Source of the DNA: Lumnitzera littorea
Taxonomy: Eukaryota; Streptophyta; Magnoliopsida; Myrtales; Combretaceae
Length of the DNA: 64,000 nt
Direction of reading: 5' to 3'
NCBI GenBank assembly: GCA_024138015.1
Contig: JAMXBB010000004.1
Coordinates: 113,903,223-113,967,222 of the forward strand
Part shown: positions 1-11,805 of the stretch, in pieces
Layout: each line of letters begins with the position of its first letter
Numbering within the stretch: position 1 is the stretch's first letter
Program-made: the position numbers and the translations under genes
The notes under the pieces: generated by a model
Database searches by the model: none
Told to the model about the DNA's origin: nothing
What the model saw: only the letters and a program-made list of their open reading frames with translations

Positions 1-1833
1 AACACGAACGTGGTTTCAGCTTTTCATATAACTGTTATAGGTTTGTTTTATCCTATAATGCTTATTGTTAGGTTTTGTTTACGGTTTAATATGCCTAATT
101 ATCTAGGTATTAAGTCTTTTATAATTATTCTAGGTTTAGGTTTAGGTTTGGGTTCGGTCTCGGTTTCCGCATCAATTTCCAAATTAGGTTTTGGTTCGAT
201 TTTTAAATCCTAAACATGCTCAAATCCTAATGTGAAATTAATTACATTAAGCTCGAGTTTCCAAATATCCTATTGGGTCTTAATTTAGTATTCTAGCTAT
301 TTGGTATACGCTAGTCCTAATTAGGGTATCGGATTTATCCCCGATGTGAGAAAATCTTACTTTTTTATATAATTACCTAAAATTCAATCTTAATTCAGAT
401 TTAATATTATTCTGATTTTTACTCTAATATTATCTAAATAACCCTAATTTTTCCATATTTATTAATTTACAATTTCACATATTACTAATTTCTTATATTA
501 CTTACCTAATTTCCTTAATTAACTATACTTAGTACCTAAATGCTAGGATTAGGGTTCCACTGCAGAGATTAACTTCCTTAAACATCTAATTAAGATCTAA
601 ATCAGTAATTAACATCCTAATCACCTAATTAACTCCAAATTACCCAATTTTTCCATCATTTTAGGGCTAAAAATTAACTTAAAATTTCGAAAATTAATTT
701 TAAAAAAAATGGCTTCATAGCACTGTTCTATGTCATATGAGAATCCTACAGAAAAATTTTGAGCCCCAAACTACATCCCTAAGCCTATTTAATTTCCGGT
801 TTAATCATGCTCGGTTTTGCACAATTTCTTAGGGACCATATACTACGGAACATAATTTCATCAAAATAACATTTTTCATAAAAACTACATACAAAAATAT
901 CCCAGAATAACAAAATTCATAATTTTCTAATTATATTTACTATTTTTACAAAATTTCACAAAATCGGGCTGGAAATTGGACTCACCGATTTGGGTGGCTC
1001 CGGCCACCGCGGGTCGCCGTGGCCTTATCGGCCGGCCTGGGCGTTGCCACCATCGTGTGGTGGTGGTGGCCGTCCGCTTCCAGCTTCTCATCTGGTGGGG
1101 GTTCCCTTTAGAAGCCCTAATTGCACAGATTTTTCTAATTTTTTTTCCAAATCGAATTTTTCTCTCAATTTTCAACTCTCCCTAATTTTCTCTGATTCCC
1201 AACTGTCCAAATGAGTTCCTGGATTTTTCCTGCTATTTATAGGGCTTTAGTGTAATTATTGTGCATTAAATTAGATAAGACAATTACTTTATCCCTTAAA
1301 TTTTGGCTTTTGTGTTGCTTAATTCTTATTGGTTAATTTTTCTTTTCTTTATCCTGACATGCCACGACCAAGTTTACATCATTCCACACCCTTCTGATTT
1401 TTTTCTGATTTTTCCTCAATTATTTTATAATTTTCTTTAATTATTTGCTTAGTTTTCGGCCAATTTTAGTAATTACGCGTATTTTTATCTACATGTAAAT
1501 ACATGTGGGGTACACGTAAACATTCTTAAATATTATTTTGGTCATTCTAAAATTTTTAGTATACATATAATCTATCTCTAATAATTTATTAGTTATTATA
1601 TTACACTTTTCGCCTTTTTGGTAATTAGCAGTTATTATGCTTAAAATTTGAAAATTTTATAGCCTCCTATTTTACTACTTATTTTCTTAAATTTAAGTTT
1701 ATGGGGTCATTTTTACTAATATTCTTCTCAATAGTTTATAATTTGGGTTTGATCGGATCTTTTAACCGATCACCCTAAACCTTGGGTTCTAAGTTCAATC
1801 ATATGGTTACTTGGCTGAACTTTGGGGCTTACA
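1..1833 (-). repeat. Long LTR, family A (copy A1), cut by the window start
   Basis: The segment aligns by eye along its whole length with 48640-50624 and more loosely with 53040-54851. Its right end reads GGGGCTTACA, so on the minus strand it opens TGTAAGCCCC, as an LTR should. A minus-strand TATA box (TATAAATAG) lies at 1233-1241 and a conserved GTGAGT splice donor at 980-985. A GC-rich patch at 1000-1090 (GGTGG/CCACC) is also present in A2. The open frames here use non-ATG starts and are not credible genes. The left end is outside the window, so it cannot be said whether this is a solo LTR or part of a full element. The family resembles long LTRs of Tekay/Del-type Ty3/gypsy elements; that assignment is an inference. 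Confidence 0.75.
1233..1241 (-). promoter_or_regulatory. Minus-strand TATA box in LTR A1
   Basis: The plus strand reads CTATTTATA, which is TATAAATAG on the minus strand, a classical plant TATA box. The same motif sits at the equivalent place in A2 (50054-50062) and A3 (54249-54257). This fixes the LTR orientation as minus and marks the U3/R boundary region. Confidence 0.55.
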
Positions 1834-3785
1834 CTAGTTTCATAAAATTTTTCAAGAATGATCCATTTCAAGATATTTTTTTCGAAATTTATACTATAGA
1901 AGTATAAAACTCTGTTAGAAAATGAACATGAGAGGCAAAAAGAGGAGTGCCAAGAAAAAAATTTTCAATCTTACAAGTGGATGTGGATTTATAGGTGTTG
2001 TTTTGAAACGGTACAAATAATTTTCACCCTTAAAAATTTTAGCACAAAATACCATAGATTTTACCATCCATCTTTATTTTTAATAAAATTGATCAATAAG
2101 TTCATTTATATTATTTTAAATTTTAATTATTAAATTTATAATTCATTTAATAATAAAATTTAAATATATATAAATTAAAAAAAAAAACAATACTTATCCA
2201 ATAAAAATTAAAAACTGTAGAAAAATCCTCCTCATATACTGTCCCAATAAACAAGTCTTGTTTGTAATTTCTTTTTCCCCTTGTGGTAATATCGATTTGC
2301 ATTGGTGCTTTTCTTTTATTATTGTTATTGTTATTTTAATCCCAACTCACATATTATTTTTACACGGAAAACGACACCATTTCAACCGCCGCAATTTCGA
2401 TTCGACCCTCCATCCACAGTGTTCTGAGCTTTGACGGAGGTTGTTGATAATATTATTTAAATGATCACTTCATCTTTAAATTAAGTATTCAGACATTCAA
2501 ATCTTTTAAAAGAGCGCGAGATTGATTTTATCATTAATTTTTTGTATTATTATTATTATTTTATCTGAATCTAAATGCACATTTTATAAAAATTTAAAGA
2601 TTTAGATATTCAATTTTAAAGATTAGAAAAACTAATACACATAAAAAGAAGATGTAAGACAGTGTATTTATAATTTTAGCATAATAAAAAACGATACAAG
2701 GAGTATTACAATGTTTCATTAAAACGTAATGATATAGACGTGGATTGATTTTCGGCTTAACATTTGTTTTAGGAGTTAATCAATCTACTTGGACAAGATG
2801 ATGCAAATTAGAGAATCTGGCTGACTAACTCAAAACCTAACAATGAGCTGAATTCCCCAAAATTATGTTTGCTAACTTTTATATAACAATCTACTAATAT
2901 TCGAAATACTAAATAAATATCCTTTTGGCAAAATAAATAAATAAATATGCTAAAATTTGTTCATGCTCCAATTAAAGGGCTTATAAAAGAAGAAAAGTTA
3001 AGTAGTATACATCCTTGTTACGAGCCGAGCAGGTACTAGGGCTCAAGTCCAGGAGTTTGTTTGTCCTTCTTATACTCCTTCCATGTGGGTCGAGCTGGTA
3101 GTTAGAGCCGAAACAATCTCCTTATTGTACATTGAATTCTTGAGCAATAAAATTTATCGAGATAATTATATACTCTCCCTAAGTTCATGCAAACAGCTCG
3201 GTTATTATGGATTTACGATCCTAGGCTAACCCATGGCTACTCCAACCACCGCACTCAGTTTGTTTTTGTGGTTTTGCTACCCAAGGTCGATCCATGGCCG
3301 TTCCAGCCAGCCCCCGGCATTGGGGTGGCCTAAAATAATTTTTTTTATTTTTCTTCTATTTTTTCATTTTTTTAATAATCCGAATTTTCTTATTTTTTTA
3401 ATATTTATATATATTTATTACCATATGTATGTGCATAAATTTTTATTTTTAAATTTTTTTTAATCGTATAAAAGTTTATAATCATGTCTCCTCTCTCTAA
3501 ATTCCTAGGAGTTGGTCTTTTATTCGGAATAGGACAATTTCATTTTGATTATACTAGATATAAACAATGGTACTTCTGATGAGACTATTGAAATACAATT
3601 AAGATCAAAGAAATGCGATCGCAATTCAAACAATTCTTCTCACAATTCACCTACCCCGACATGATTCCTTAACTATTCACCACCTTACATAAAAAATATC
3701 AAGCTTGAACTCAGCAAATTTTCTAGCTACAACCTGTATGGGTCGGATTTTTGTGTGGTGATTTAACAGTAGGATATTTGTCGTA
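1834..3785. other. AT-rich stretch without a recognisable gene
   Basis: No protein or RNA gene is supported. Bases 2200-2450 hold a mildly GC-richer patch that could be old exon or leader sequence, but no frame is conserved. Bases 2970-3180 resemble the R/U5 end of an LTR (an AATAAA-containing stretch at 3149-3160), but no partner copy is in the window. Bases 3230-3335 hold a short GC-rich patch with repeated CCATGGC-like words; the open frame across it is low-complexity. Confidence 0.4.
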
Positions 3786-4195
3786 AATAGAGATATAAAT
3801 GAATCAAATTGATTCGCAAATTACTTAAACTTAACTCAAATTTTATTCAAATTCAATTTACTAACAGTCGAGTCGAGTTTGATTTTTATTTGAGTAATAT
3901 ATTGAGTTGAGATTAAGTTTTATAATACTAAGTTCGCTAAGTTTACAAGCTAACTAGAGTTTGGTATGATTTGTAAGATATTTTTAATTTCTTTAAATAT
4001 AATCAAATCAAATATTAGTTAGGAAAAATTTATTTAAAATATAAGCTTAATTGAATTAAACGAATTGAGCTTGAACTTGCTATGTATATTTTCAAGTTAA
4101 GCTTTAGTTTAAAATTTAAAACTCGATTAAGCTCGAGCTTTAGGTTTTCAAGTCAAGCCCAAGCTCAATATTGTATTGGTTCGACTTAACTTGAT
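3786..4195. repeat. MITE-like non-autonomous DNA element
   Basis: The stretch is built from alternating words related to CTCGAGCTTGAACTTGA and its complement. It begins with a run like ATAAATGAATCAAATTGATTCG and ends with the partly complementary CTTAACTTGATTATACCCAT. Such self-complementary elements are common plant MITEs, usually of hAT type. No clear 8-bp target duplication could be read, so the borders are approximate. Confidence 0.4.
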
Positions 4196-4990
4196 TATAC
4201 CCATATTATATATAAATTTTCATTTAAGGGAAAATAATTAGAGAGTAATTTTCAGTACATGAAGTAATAAATTATGTTTATAATGGAGCAATTGAGCACA
4301 AGTGACGATGAATGAAATCAAAAGCGACTTAGGAAATATGAAATTTACCTCTAGTTATAGAGCAACCCACAGCTCGAATGCAAGCAATTGGGAAAGATAA
4401 TATTTTTGTATTTTTCTCCTAATGTTGTTTTTCATTGTACAACAAGATGTAATATTTATATTTATGCCCTATTAAGCAATGTTCTAAATACGGGTCTAAT
4501 ATTCTTCAAATAAGAGAGAGACAATCTTAGATGTGTAATTCTATATATCACATGCATAAGTTCTTTTTACAGTATTATTAGATCCAGATATAATGGTTGA
4601 TCCAGACAAATAAGAGATCAGAAATTAAGAAAAAAGCTTAATTCAATCAAAAGTTGAATTGAGATAAAATCGGATTAAATGGTAGAAGTTAATTTAAGTT
4701 TCATAATACCGTGACAAGATCTCATTTAGCTAAATGGACATACATGGCCTAACAATTGGTGAGATGGACAGGGCTAACAGTGGGCTTGGTTTGTGAAAAG
4801 GATCCACTTTCAATTCTTTGGTCTTCCATAAACTACTCTCTAACTTCTTAGTTGTATGTGAATTGAGGACTCCGTTGGATAAAACAAGCCATGCCCCTGT
4901 GAGCCATTTCTCGTTAAGCAAAGACTCAAATGGTCCATTGGAATATAATTATTGAAGCCATGTGATTAAGAAAACAATGTTCTTATCTAT
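4196..4990. other. Intergenic sequence, nothing recognised
   Basis: AT-rich single-copy-looking DNA. A 63-codon open frame on the minus strand at 4730-4921 has no ATG (it opens at TTG) and matches no family I recognise. Confidence 0.4.
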
Positions 4991-5153
4991 ACTCAGAAAA
5001 TGGGCCACATGTTTAACGAAGAGTTGACTTATTGGCAACTGTATGTGTGAAGCCAGCTGTATACGCAATAATCAAGCTTGTGTTCCATTTCAATTTGTTA
5101 CCTATTCTTTGGTGAGTTGGAAAGTTAGGTGGAAAATAAAATAATTATATAAC
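4991..5153 (+). repeat. Direct repeat, copy 1 (partner 9371-9549)
   Basis: This segment and 9371-9549 share an ordered run of matches: ACTC.GAAAATGG, TTTAA.GAA.AGT.GACTTA, AAGCCA, ACAATAATC, CTTTTGTTCC-like words, ATTTGGT and GTTAGGTGGA. The two lie on either side of the intact peptide gene. The origin is unknown: fragments of one dispersed repeat or part of a local duplication. Confidence 0.5.
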
Positions 5154-5159
5154 CACGTG

Positions 5160-5160
<1 letters not shown>

Positions 5161-5195
<35 letters not shown>
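5161..5195. repeat. (TA)n microsatellite
   Basis: An uninterrupted run of about 17 TA dinucleotides. It follows the end of the 4991-5153 repeat. Confidence 0.95.
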
Positions 5196-5198
<3 letters not shown>

Positions 5199-5408
5199 AT
5201 ATTTAAATATTAATAAAATTTTAACAAAGAGCAATAATGAAATGAGCAATTTTCAAATTGTAACTTATAATTTGCACATATTATATATATTAACATATTA
5301 TTGGTATTTATATATAACATGTGATTTGTATTACTCAGTGAATCATTCCTCAATTAGATGATGCAAGATGTAGGAAAGTAGGTTATACTTGCATGTAATT
5401 TTTAATAG

Positions 5409-5843
5409 TGTTATCAAACCTAAGTTAACCCTTTTAGTTTAATCCAAGTAGACCCAATCTCTTCATAAAATTGATTCAAATCACCCATTCAACCCTTATT
5501 GTTAGTGATCTTAATTCTAGTTGACCCAATTGCTCTAACCCGGTTCCTATAGGAACCTGTTGGGTTTTTTTTTTTTAAGTTAAAATATATTATTTTCTAA
5601 AAAATATACCAATTTATTAAAAAAATAAATATAGATTAAAAAAATAAAATTTAAAAAGCTCTTAATTTTCAATTCTCGATGAAGTCTATATATATAAATA
5701 TAAATTATATTACAATATTTTTATTCGCTTCAATCTGATTCTAATTCGATCTCAGTTGATTCTCTCAATCCTTAATCCTTTTTTATTTTCGGATTAACAT
5801 TTTAACTCGAGTTTCTGAGGTATTCAAATTCAACATTACAGAG
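5409..5843. repeat. MITE-like element, AGTGTTATCAAACC family
   Basis: It opens with AGTGTTATCAAACC and closes with TTCAAATTCAACATTACAGA, whose reverse complement is a diverged match. The inside repeats words such as TTGACCC and AACCCG. A much shorter relative with the same opening lies at 20027-20143. Terminal repeats are imperfect and the target duplication is unclear. Confidence 0.35.
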
Positions 5844-6202
5844 TTTTAAAATCTCCATGAAATTCGTCCCAAGTTTTACAAGGAAATACCCCGTAAAATT
5901 GTTACTGGATTCGACCAAATCTGATGCTTAATAAGACTCGATCTGATTGCATTCCTACTCGTAAAGCTTTTCTATTTTTCTCGTCCAAAAATCTAGCATG
6001 ATCTATATAATTTCGGGAGAAGTAAATACACACAAATAATGAGTCAAAAGTGTATGCCTAAAATAGTCAAATTCACCCTGACAATATTGATGCTTCTTTG
6101 AAAGCTCCAAGAGTGGGTTAGGCAATGCTATAAGTCAAGGTCGACATATTTGAAAAACTTAAATTTTTCTCGTTTTCCCAAACAATAGTGATCCACTCAC
6201 CA

Positions 6203-6210
6203 TATAAATA
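6203..6210 (+). promoter_or_regulatory. Probable TATA box of the secreted-peptide gene
   Basis: TATAAATA lies 110 bp before the chosen start codon at 6320. The surrounding 200 bp are conserved in the inverted second copy, including a block around 6090-6120 whose complement appears near 18260-18285. That conservation argues the segment is promoter rather than chance. Confidence 0.5.
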
Positions 6211-6319
6211 TACTACTTCAATTGAAAAAATAAAAATTTCGTATACTTACAAAGGCTCTTTACTAATTTCCCTCTGGCTTCACACTCGCTTTTCATACAG
6301 CATGAACGAAACTAAATTG

Positions 6320-6716
6320 ATGAGGAGGACTAATTATTTACGAAATTTGGTGGTGGCAACCATGATGGTGGTTTGTTTTATCGCAAATGTCATTCCGACA
6401 ACTTCTGTCGAAGTCTCATGCGGTATGTTAACTAATGACATTTCTCTATGTACTTAGATATCCGGTATACGTTAATAAAACATCTATGTGTAATGGATGG
6501 AAAGGTCATGATGAGAAAAAGCCGATGCATTTTCCTGAAGAAGGAATTTTCTCGAGAAAGCTGATTCCAGGAAAAGAGGACCACTTCCCAGGAGAGAAAA
6601 TTCCCGGGACTAGGAGCCGGCTCCTTAGAGCAGTCATCATCCGGCCACCGCCATCACCTGTTGCTAATCAACAGTCATCCATGGGCTTTCAGGGACCTCC
6701 ACCACCGATCTATTAG
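6320..6716 (+). CDS. Small secreted peptide precursor, two exons, family not recognised
   Basis: The predicted exons are 6320-6422 and 6505-6716 with an 82-bp intron (donor G|GTATGT, acceptor GAAAG|GT). The phase-1 junction joins exactly in frame and gives 104 residues. Residues 1 to about 30 form a signal peptide: Arg-Arg near the start, a hydrophobic core (LVVATMMVVCFIANV), then a small-residue cleavage zone. The middle is charged and variable. The C-terminus is proline-rich: RPPPSPVANQ at 81-90, SMGFQ at 93-97, PPPPIY at 99-104. This layout fits a plant signalling-peptide precursor acting in the apoplast, but the motif does not match CLE, CEP, IDA, PIP, PSK, PSY or SCOOP as I know them. 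ATG 6320 is chosen over ATG 6302 because only 6320 is conserved in the inverted copy at 17589-18004. The function is unknown; the splicing model and secretion are inference. Confidence 0.6.
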
Positions 6717-6839
6717 CTGGTTCGTTGTTTACGTGTGTGTGTTTGTAAATTTGTAAGCTCGGTGTCTTTGATGTTATGGTTAGAAATTCCTACTTATTAC
6801 TCGATCATTCATCTATTATATAGATTGCCAGGATTCTGC

Positions 6840-8520
6840 TGCGCCTTCTTTGAATACTTTGCTTGCACTCGTTGTGCTTTAATGTAACGAGTCTTCTGAA
6901 TGATGACACGTAAACATAAAAGATAAATATGGGACTCCATTCGTTTAGGGCAAATTACAAACTGATTCCCTAAACTGTTGGTGTGAATAGATCCACTGCA
7001 CTTTGAAGTAAACTTTATCTTTCTGTGTAGATATGTCAAGGTTGCCGCTAAAGTTTCAAATGTGATGATTTTTAGAGTTTCAATGACAGTTTTAAAGTTA
7101 TATGCATATATTCAAAATCATAGTTTGAGAAGCTACGATATCTTATGATACTTGAAAAATAGTTTTAAGGGGTTCATTTACAATTAGTCCCATTTGAGTC
7201 TTTTCCATTGGGAGGCCATCGCCCTAGCCTCTTGGTTATATGCATTAATTATTGCCTAATATTGTCAAATAGAGATAAATATAGGGTTTGTTTTCAGCCG
7301 CTTGTTTCAATTCATTTAGTCCGACTTAGAGTTAGAGGTTTTATGATATTGGATAAATAATGCGCACAAATCAATATGTTTTCCCTAGCCTATAAAATAA
7401 ATAAGGACAACAATACCAGAAAAAGTTAGACAATTATTATTAAAGAAATTCTTATAGGGAGTTGATTTTGTAAAATAGAATAAAGTTATAATATAATAAT
7501 TATTATTGAGGAATAGAGGAGAATTATACTAAGCTATGAATTGACATCATCATGTCATTTATTGATTTTATTGAGGGTATCTAAAAAAATTCATTTCTAA
7601 AATTGAAGAATCATTCATAGGTATATCTAGTGAATGGTTATTCAATATTTCTTTTGATAGGAATTATTTATGAAATTATTATTATGAACCTAAAATATAA
7701 TTAAATGCCATATAATAACTCATCCATAAGAAATATATGGAATAAAATTAAAATTATTATTATTATAACTAAGTGAACTGTTGATAGTATTTGATACTCC
7801 TTAATGTACTAACGGGTCACCTTTAGTTGGTCCCATCAAATGATTAGGCACAAAATGAGTAGTAAGGATTATTGGCAAAAAGTTAAAGCCGAAACAATTA
7901 TATGGACCAATCTACCAACTTTCTCATAATTCCTTAAGCTCAAAATCAAAGCCGGTTAATTGCTGGATTTGTAAAATTGTTGAATGAAAAAAAAAAAAAG
8001 AATGAATAAACTTTAAATCGAATAGGACTTGCATTATAATCCAAGCGGCATGCCTCTTATCTCTGTTACGTATCATCCCTTATGGTCCTTTTAATGTGGA
8101 GAAACCTAATGCTCATGCAAGAACAGCTTATGTAAACACAACTTGCTATACTTGACAACTTCAACAGCAATAAGATTAATTTACTATCAGTTATTAATCT
8201 TTTCATTTAATTTATTTTAATCCTCAACATGTAAAAAAACTAATTAAGGGATTTTTTTTTTATAAATTTATTAAAATATTAAAAACTAAAATGGATTAAA
8301 TAAAAAGTTAAGAACCGATTCGTATATATAAGTAGATATTAACAACTTTTTTATACTTATATAAACCAATTATATATAATAACAGGAAATTTAATAGAGT
8401 TTAATAAAATAATTTATTTAATACGACTTAAAAAGGTTGATTAAAATAGACTAAATAAAAAATTAAAAACTTATTCATAAAAGCATGAAATATTAGGAAC
8501 TTTTTTTACTTTTTCCAAAA
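6840..8520. other. Intergenic sequence
   Basis: The first part is the 3' flank of the peptide gene; similarity to the inverted copy fades near 6835. The rest is AT-rich with no gene, RNA or clear repeat. A minus-strand open frame at 6809-7039 overlaps the shared 3' flank but is not open in the other copy. Confidence 0.4.
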
Positions 8521-8523
8521 AAT

Positions 8524-9352
8524 AACGGTATGTTTATTTGGGAAAATGGAATGTCCACTCTACCTTATTTCCTATTACCATGTTTAGTTGATTTTTGACA
8601 ATCTCCATTCCTAAATAATACTGATTTCTTAAAATCAAAGAATAAGGATTCTTAAAGACAAGCTATGAATGGCGATTCTTAGGCAAATATTTGTCTTTCT
8701 TCTCAAAATACCCTCATACAAACTAAAGAAATAAACAAATTTTCCCTCAATTGAAGCATCAACATACTCCCGTCTTCTCCATAGCAGATGGGAAACCTTG
8801 CTTCGTCTCCTCTTCTATATGCCACGCATCTAATTCAATCGAGCGGAGATCTAGCTTCCATACCTCTTCCTTCCATCTCGCTTCAGAATTTCTTTATCCC
8901 TGTGCTCGCTATGCTTCTCACTAATGTTATGCTTCGGAACTTCTTCCCACTCACCCTAGCTTCCACTGTTTAGCTATGCTTCGTCCCTGTGCTTGCTTCA
9001 GAACTTCACTATGCTTCTGACTCACGAAGGGAAAAGCTCATATCTAGCTCCTATAATTGGAGATAAAGAAGACACAGGGGGGATATTTACTTCGTCATCC
9101 TGTTGTGAGAGTCAGTTAAGGTTCAACTTGATAGAGAAGACAATGGGGGGATGTTTACTTTTGCTTCTTTTCTTTTATTTTAATTTGTCTTATATTTTAT
9201 TTAAACAAGGGTATTTTATATTTTTTTATTTCTAATAAATTATATGATCAACAAAATACTATAAAATTCATTCACTACTTTTTACATCTCTATTTTATTC
9301 CTCCATAATTTCCATTCGATTTCCCTTTTATTCTTTTTAGGGAAAGGAACAT
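8524..9352. repeat. Possible hAT-type non-autonomous element
   Basis: It opens with TATGTTTATTTGGGAAAATG, similar to the left end of the element at 30369. It ends near a run resembling the complement (CCATTCGATTTCCCTTTTAT). Inside, words like TATGCTTC and GCTTCAGAAC recur between 8800 and 9020. The terminal match is weak and no target duplication was found. The two open frames inside are not supported as genes. Confidence 0.3.
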
Positions 9353-9370
9353 CCCGAAAACCCTATTCTC

Positions 9371-9549
9371 ACCTACTCTCGAAAATGGACTATTTGTTTA
9401 ATGAATAGTCGACTTACTATTAGCAACAACTATGAAGCCAACAATACAATAATCTTTTAGCTTTTGTTCCCTTTTGATATGTTGCATATCATTTGGTAAG
9501 TACGGGTAGGTGAATTAGGTGGAGTAAAATACATGCAGTATGTAACTAT
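9371..9549 (+). repeat. Direct repeat, copy 2 (partner 4991-5153)
   Basis: It matches 4991-5153 in the same orientation with small indels. It lies 3' of the intact peptide gene and just before the LINE remnant. Confidence 0.5.
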
Positions 9550-9659
9550 CAATATTTGAACATGCGAAGGTAACAGTACATGTAGCTCACCTATCTAATC
9601 ACCCATATTTTTCTAGCACTTATGTCATAGGAAAATGGGATCTTGACCCACTTGACTCA

Positions 9660-10262
9660 ATTTTTGCATAATTTTTTAGTTCAAGGTCCCATCTAATGTC
9701 ATTTGTAATATGTTGATAATTTAATGATTCAGCTTATGATCAAATGGAATGGTCCTAAATTTAACAATCGTTGATAAATTTAAATTTTCCAGATTCATGG
9801 ATTGATCTCATTGCCTTGTGGTTGTCCTGGGTATTCTATTCTATCACTTTAAATTGTGGTAAATTGAAGGAATTCTTGCCAAGTCAAGGGAGATTAGATA
9901 AAGGGATCCATTATACCCATATCATTTTATACTTACCTTGGAGAATCTGAGTTAAAACATTCAATCACATGTAGAATTGGGAGAGTGGAAACCATCGTGT
10001 TTGAAGGCTACTAACTTAGAATTTTCCCATCTTTTTTTCCTCCCCTGATGATTTAGTCTTGATGGCAGAATCCATAATTGAAAATGTGCAAATCATGATG
10101 AGAGTTTTGAATGATTTCGAGCAAGTTTCAGGGCAAAGGATAAACTTTAGGAAAACTTGTGTTATGTTCTCAAACAATGTACGGTCAATGGAAAAGGAAA
10201 AGATGTATGAGTATTTAGGAATAAAATAAAGTAATAATTTTGGTAGATATCTAGATTTAGGG
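9660..10262 (+). pseudogene. LINE reverse transcriptase fragment (L1-type), part 1
   Basis: Translating across frameshifts and stops gives the ordered motifs of a plant L1-type reverse transcriptase. First comes DSAYDQMEWS near 9727-9756 (motif A, usually KAYDRMEW). Next is a decayed RQGDPLSPYLF near 9887-9945 (motif B). Then comes DDLVLMAE from 10047, the FADD catalytic motif with its first two residues destroyed by an indel, followed by VLNDFEQVSGQ and NNFGRYL (10215-10250). Coding similarity stops abruptly near 10262 and resumes near 15085, so an insertion split the element. It is inactive. The 5' end (ORF1, endonuclease) was not found. Confidence 0.8.
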
Positions 10263-10434
10263 GGTGATAAGTGGCCTCAGGCATGCAAATCGAGCACGTG
10301 TGCTTCCATACTTGGGATGTGAAAAAATTTGAAAGCATGAGCACAATTATTAGTTAGGTCACCCAAGCATGAGCACACAAGTATGCAGATAACATGTGTG
10401 GGCTTGTATTTATTGTGGATAATATACATTTTTT

Positions 10435-10845
10435 AATGAATTAATTATCTAAATAATAATTTATTTAATAATTAATAATTTTTTGAATAAGTAATAAGTT
10501 ATTGAATAAATAAAAAATTATTCAGTTAATAATAAATTATTCAATGAATAGTAAAACATTTAGTAAATAATAAATTATGCAATAGAAAATATATTATTTA
10601 ATAAGTAAATATGGTATTTATTAAACAATAGGTTATTATGGTAAAGAAAATATTTAAATATTGATAAATTATTTATTAATAATAATTTATTTAATAACTA
10701 ATATTTTTTTAAATAAATAGTAAATTATTTATTAAGTAATAAATTATCTAGTAAATAATAAATTTTTTGTTGAACAACAAAATATTTAATAAATAATAAA
10801 TTATTTAATGAATAATAAATTATGTAATAAATGTACAATAATTTT
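10435..10845. repeat. Degenerate AT-rich tandem-like array
   Basis: About 400 bp consist of loosely repeated words such as TAATAAATTATTTAATAAAT, spaced roughly 18-22 bp. GC content is extremely low. The array lies near the left edge of the insertion. No coding. Confidence 0.6.
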
Positions 10846-11239
10846 GTTAACATATTATGTAAGTTATGGAATACATAAATTACCTAATTAGCAAATATTG
10901 ATATTTAATATAATATAATCAGTTGTTGCCTTTTTTGTTGAACCATTCAATTCATCATGATGTATTCAAAACTTCAAATGTCATTTCTTAATTTAAAAAT
11001 GTATCTATATATGTTTTTTTCTTCATATATTAAAAGGTTCGATATCATTATTTTTTTTTTCCCTAGGATCATCCATCTACAATGAAAGTAAATTAGAGGA
11101 GATTATCATACGACGTTATCATCAAGACAATTTTATGGTACAAGTGAAAAAAATTTGCCTTCATCTTGTAATATAGTCAGTTTTTGCCTTTAATATAATA
11201 AGCAAATTGCCTTTTTCCTTAAGATCATCCATTCACCAA

Positions 11240-11560
11240 CATATGAAAATTTTATGGTTAGGATACCTTGTCTAGTAATACGATCTAGACAATTTTTTTG
11301 TCGCCGTCAAGAAGGCCCTCAATAGTGCCTTCATCCTCTTACATAGCTTCCAATCACGATCCATCATTAAACCTAGGGTGATATCAGGATTGGTAATTAT
11401 TATATAGTTATAGAACGTTAACAAATTGACCCTCATCTTGTATGCATATGAAAGCATTTTGTAAGTTGAATTCCACCTTATTGTATAGTTCAAAGGTGGA
11501 AGTCGCTGATCATTGTTGTCCCCATTAGCCGTGTAAATCTATAAAAACTCTGTGAGCTTT
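11240..11560 (-). pseudogene. hAT transposase fragment (C-terminal region)
   Basis: Minus-strand translation gives IRWNSTYKMLSYAYK, then DRDWKLCKRMKALLRAF, then LTATKKLSRSYY. This matches the order in plant hAT transposases (RWNSTYLML, DW..., FYEATKKFSGS.YPT), within the RNase H-fold catalytic region just before the dimerisation domain. After SYY an in-frame stop precedes a TRYPN remnant. Upstream, the same frame stays open to about 11823 apart from one TAG near 11536, but residues there are not recognisably hAT. The transposase is nonfunctional. Confidence 0.65.
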
Positions 11561-11805
11561 CTCTTAAACATAGATGTAGAAAAAGTTAGGTTCCCCACTT
11601 GACTCATTAAATTAGTAAATCCCGCATTGGGATGCATGGGGTAAGCCTGCTCGTTGTACAGATTAGTAAATATCCAATCCTCAAAATCATTAAGGTTAAG
11701 AACATTTGATGGATTTCCTCGTTTGGCCATATTTTCAAGAAGAAATAATAGTAGAGTCGGGAAAGTAAGAGAATGCCTAGGTAAAGTTAGGAACATTGGG
11801 GATTG

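Noticed and set aside
133..152. Telomere-like TTTAGG repeats
   Set aside because: Only about three imperfect units lacking the TTTAGGG plant unit; equivalent A2 sequence is not telomeric.
976..1214. Overlapping plus-strand open frames in LTR A1 (and 49812-50027 in A2)
   Set aside because: They lie in the conserved GC-rich leader of a minus-oriented LTR. Frames and starts differ between copies.
3225..3335. GC-rich patch with CCATGGC words as an exon
   Set aside because: Short, internally repetitive and similar in style to the leader patch of LTR A; no conserved frame.
6435..6716. Single-exon frame starting at ATG 6435
   Set aside because: It starts inside the intron of the peptide gene and lacks a signal peptide. 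The spliced model joins in phase and is mirrored in the second copy.
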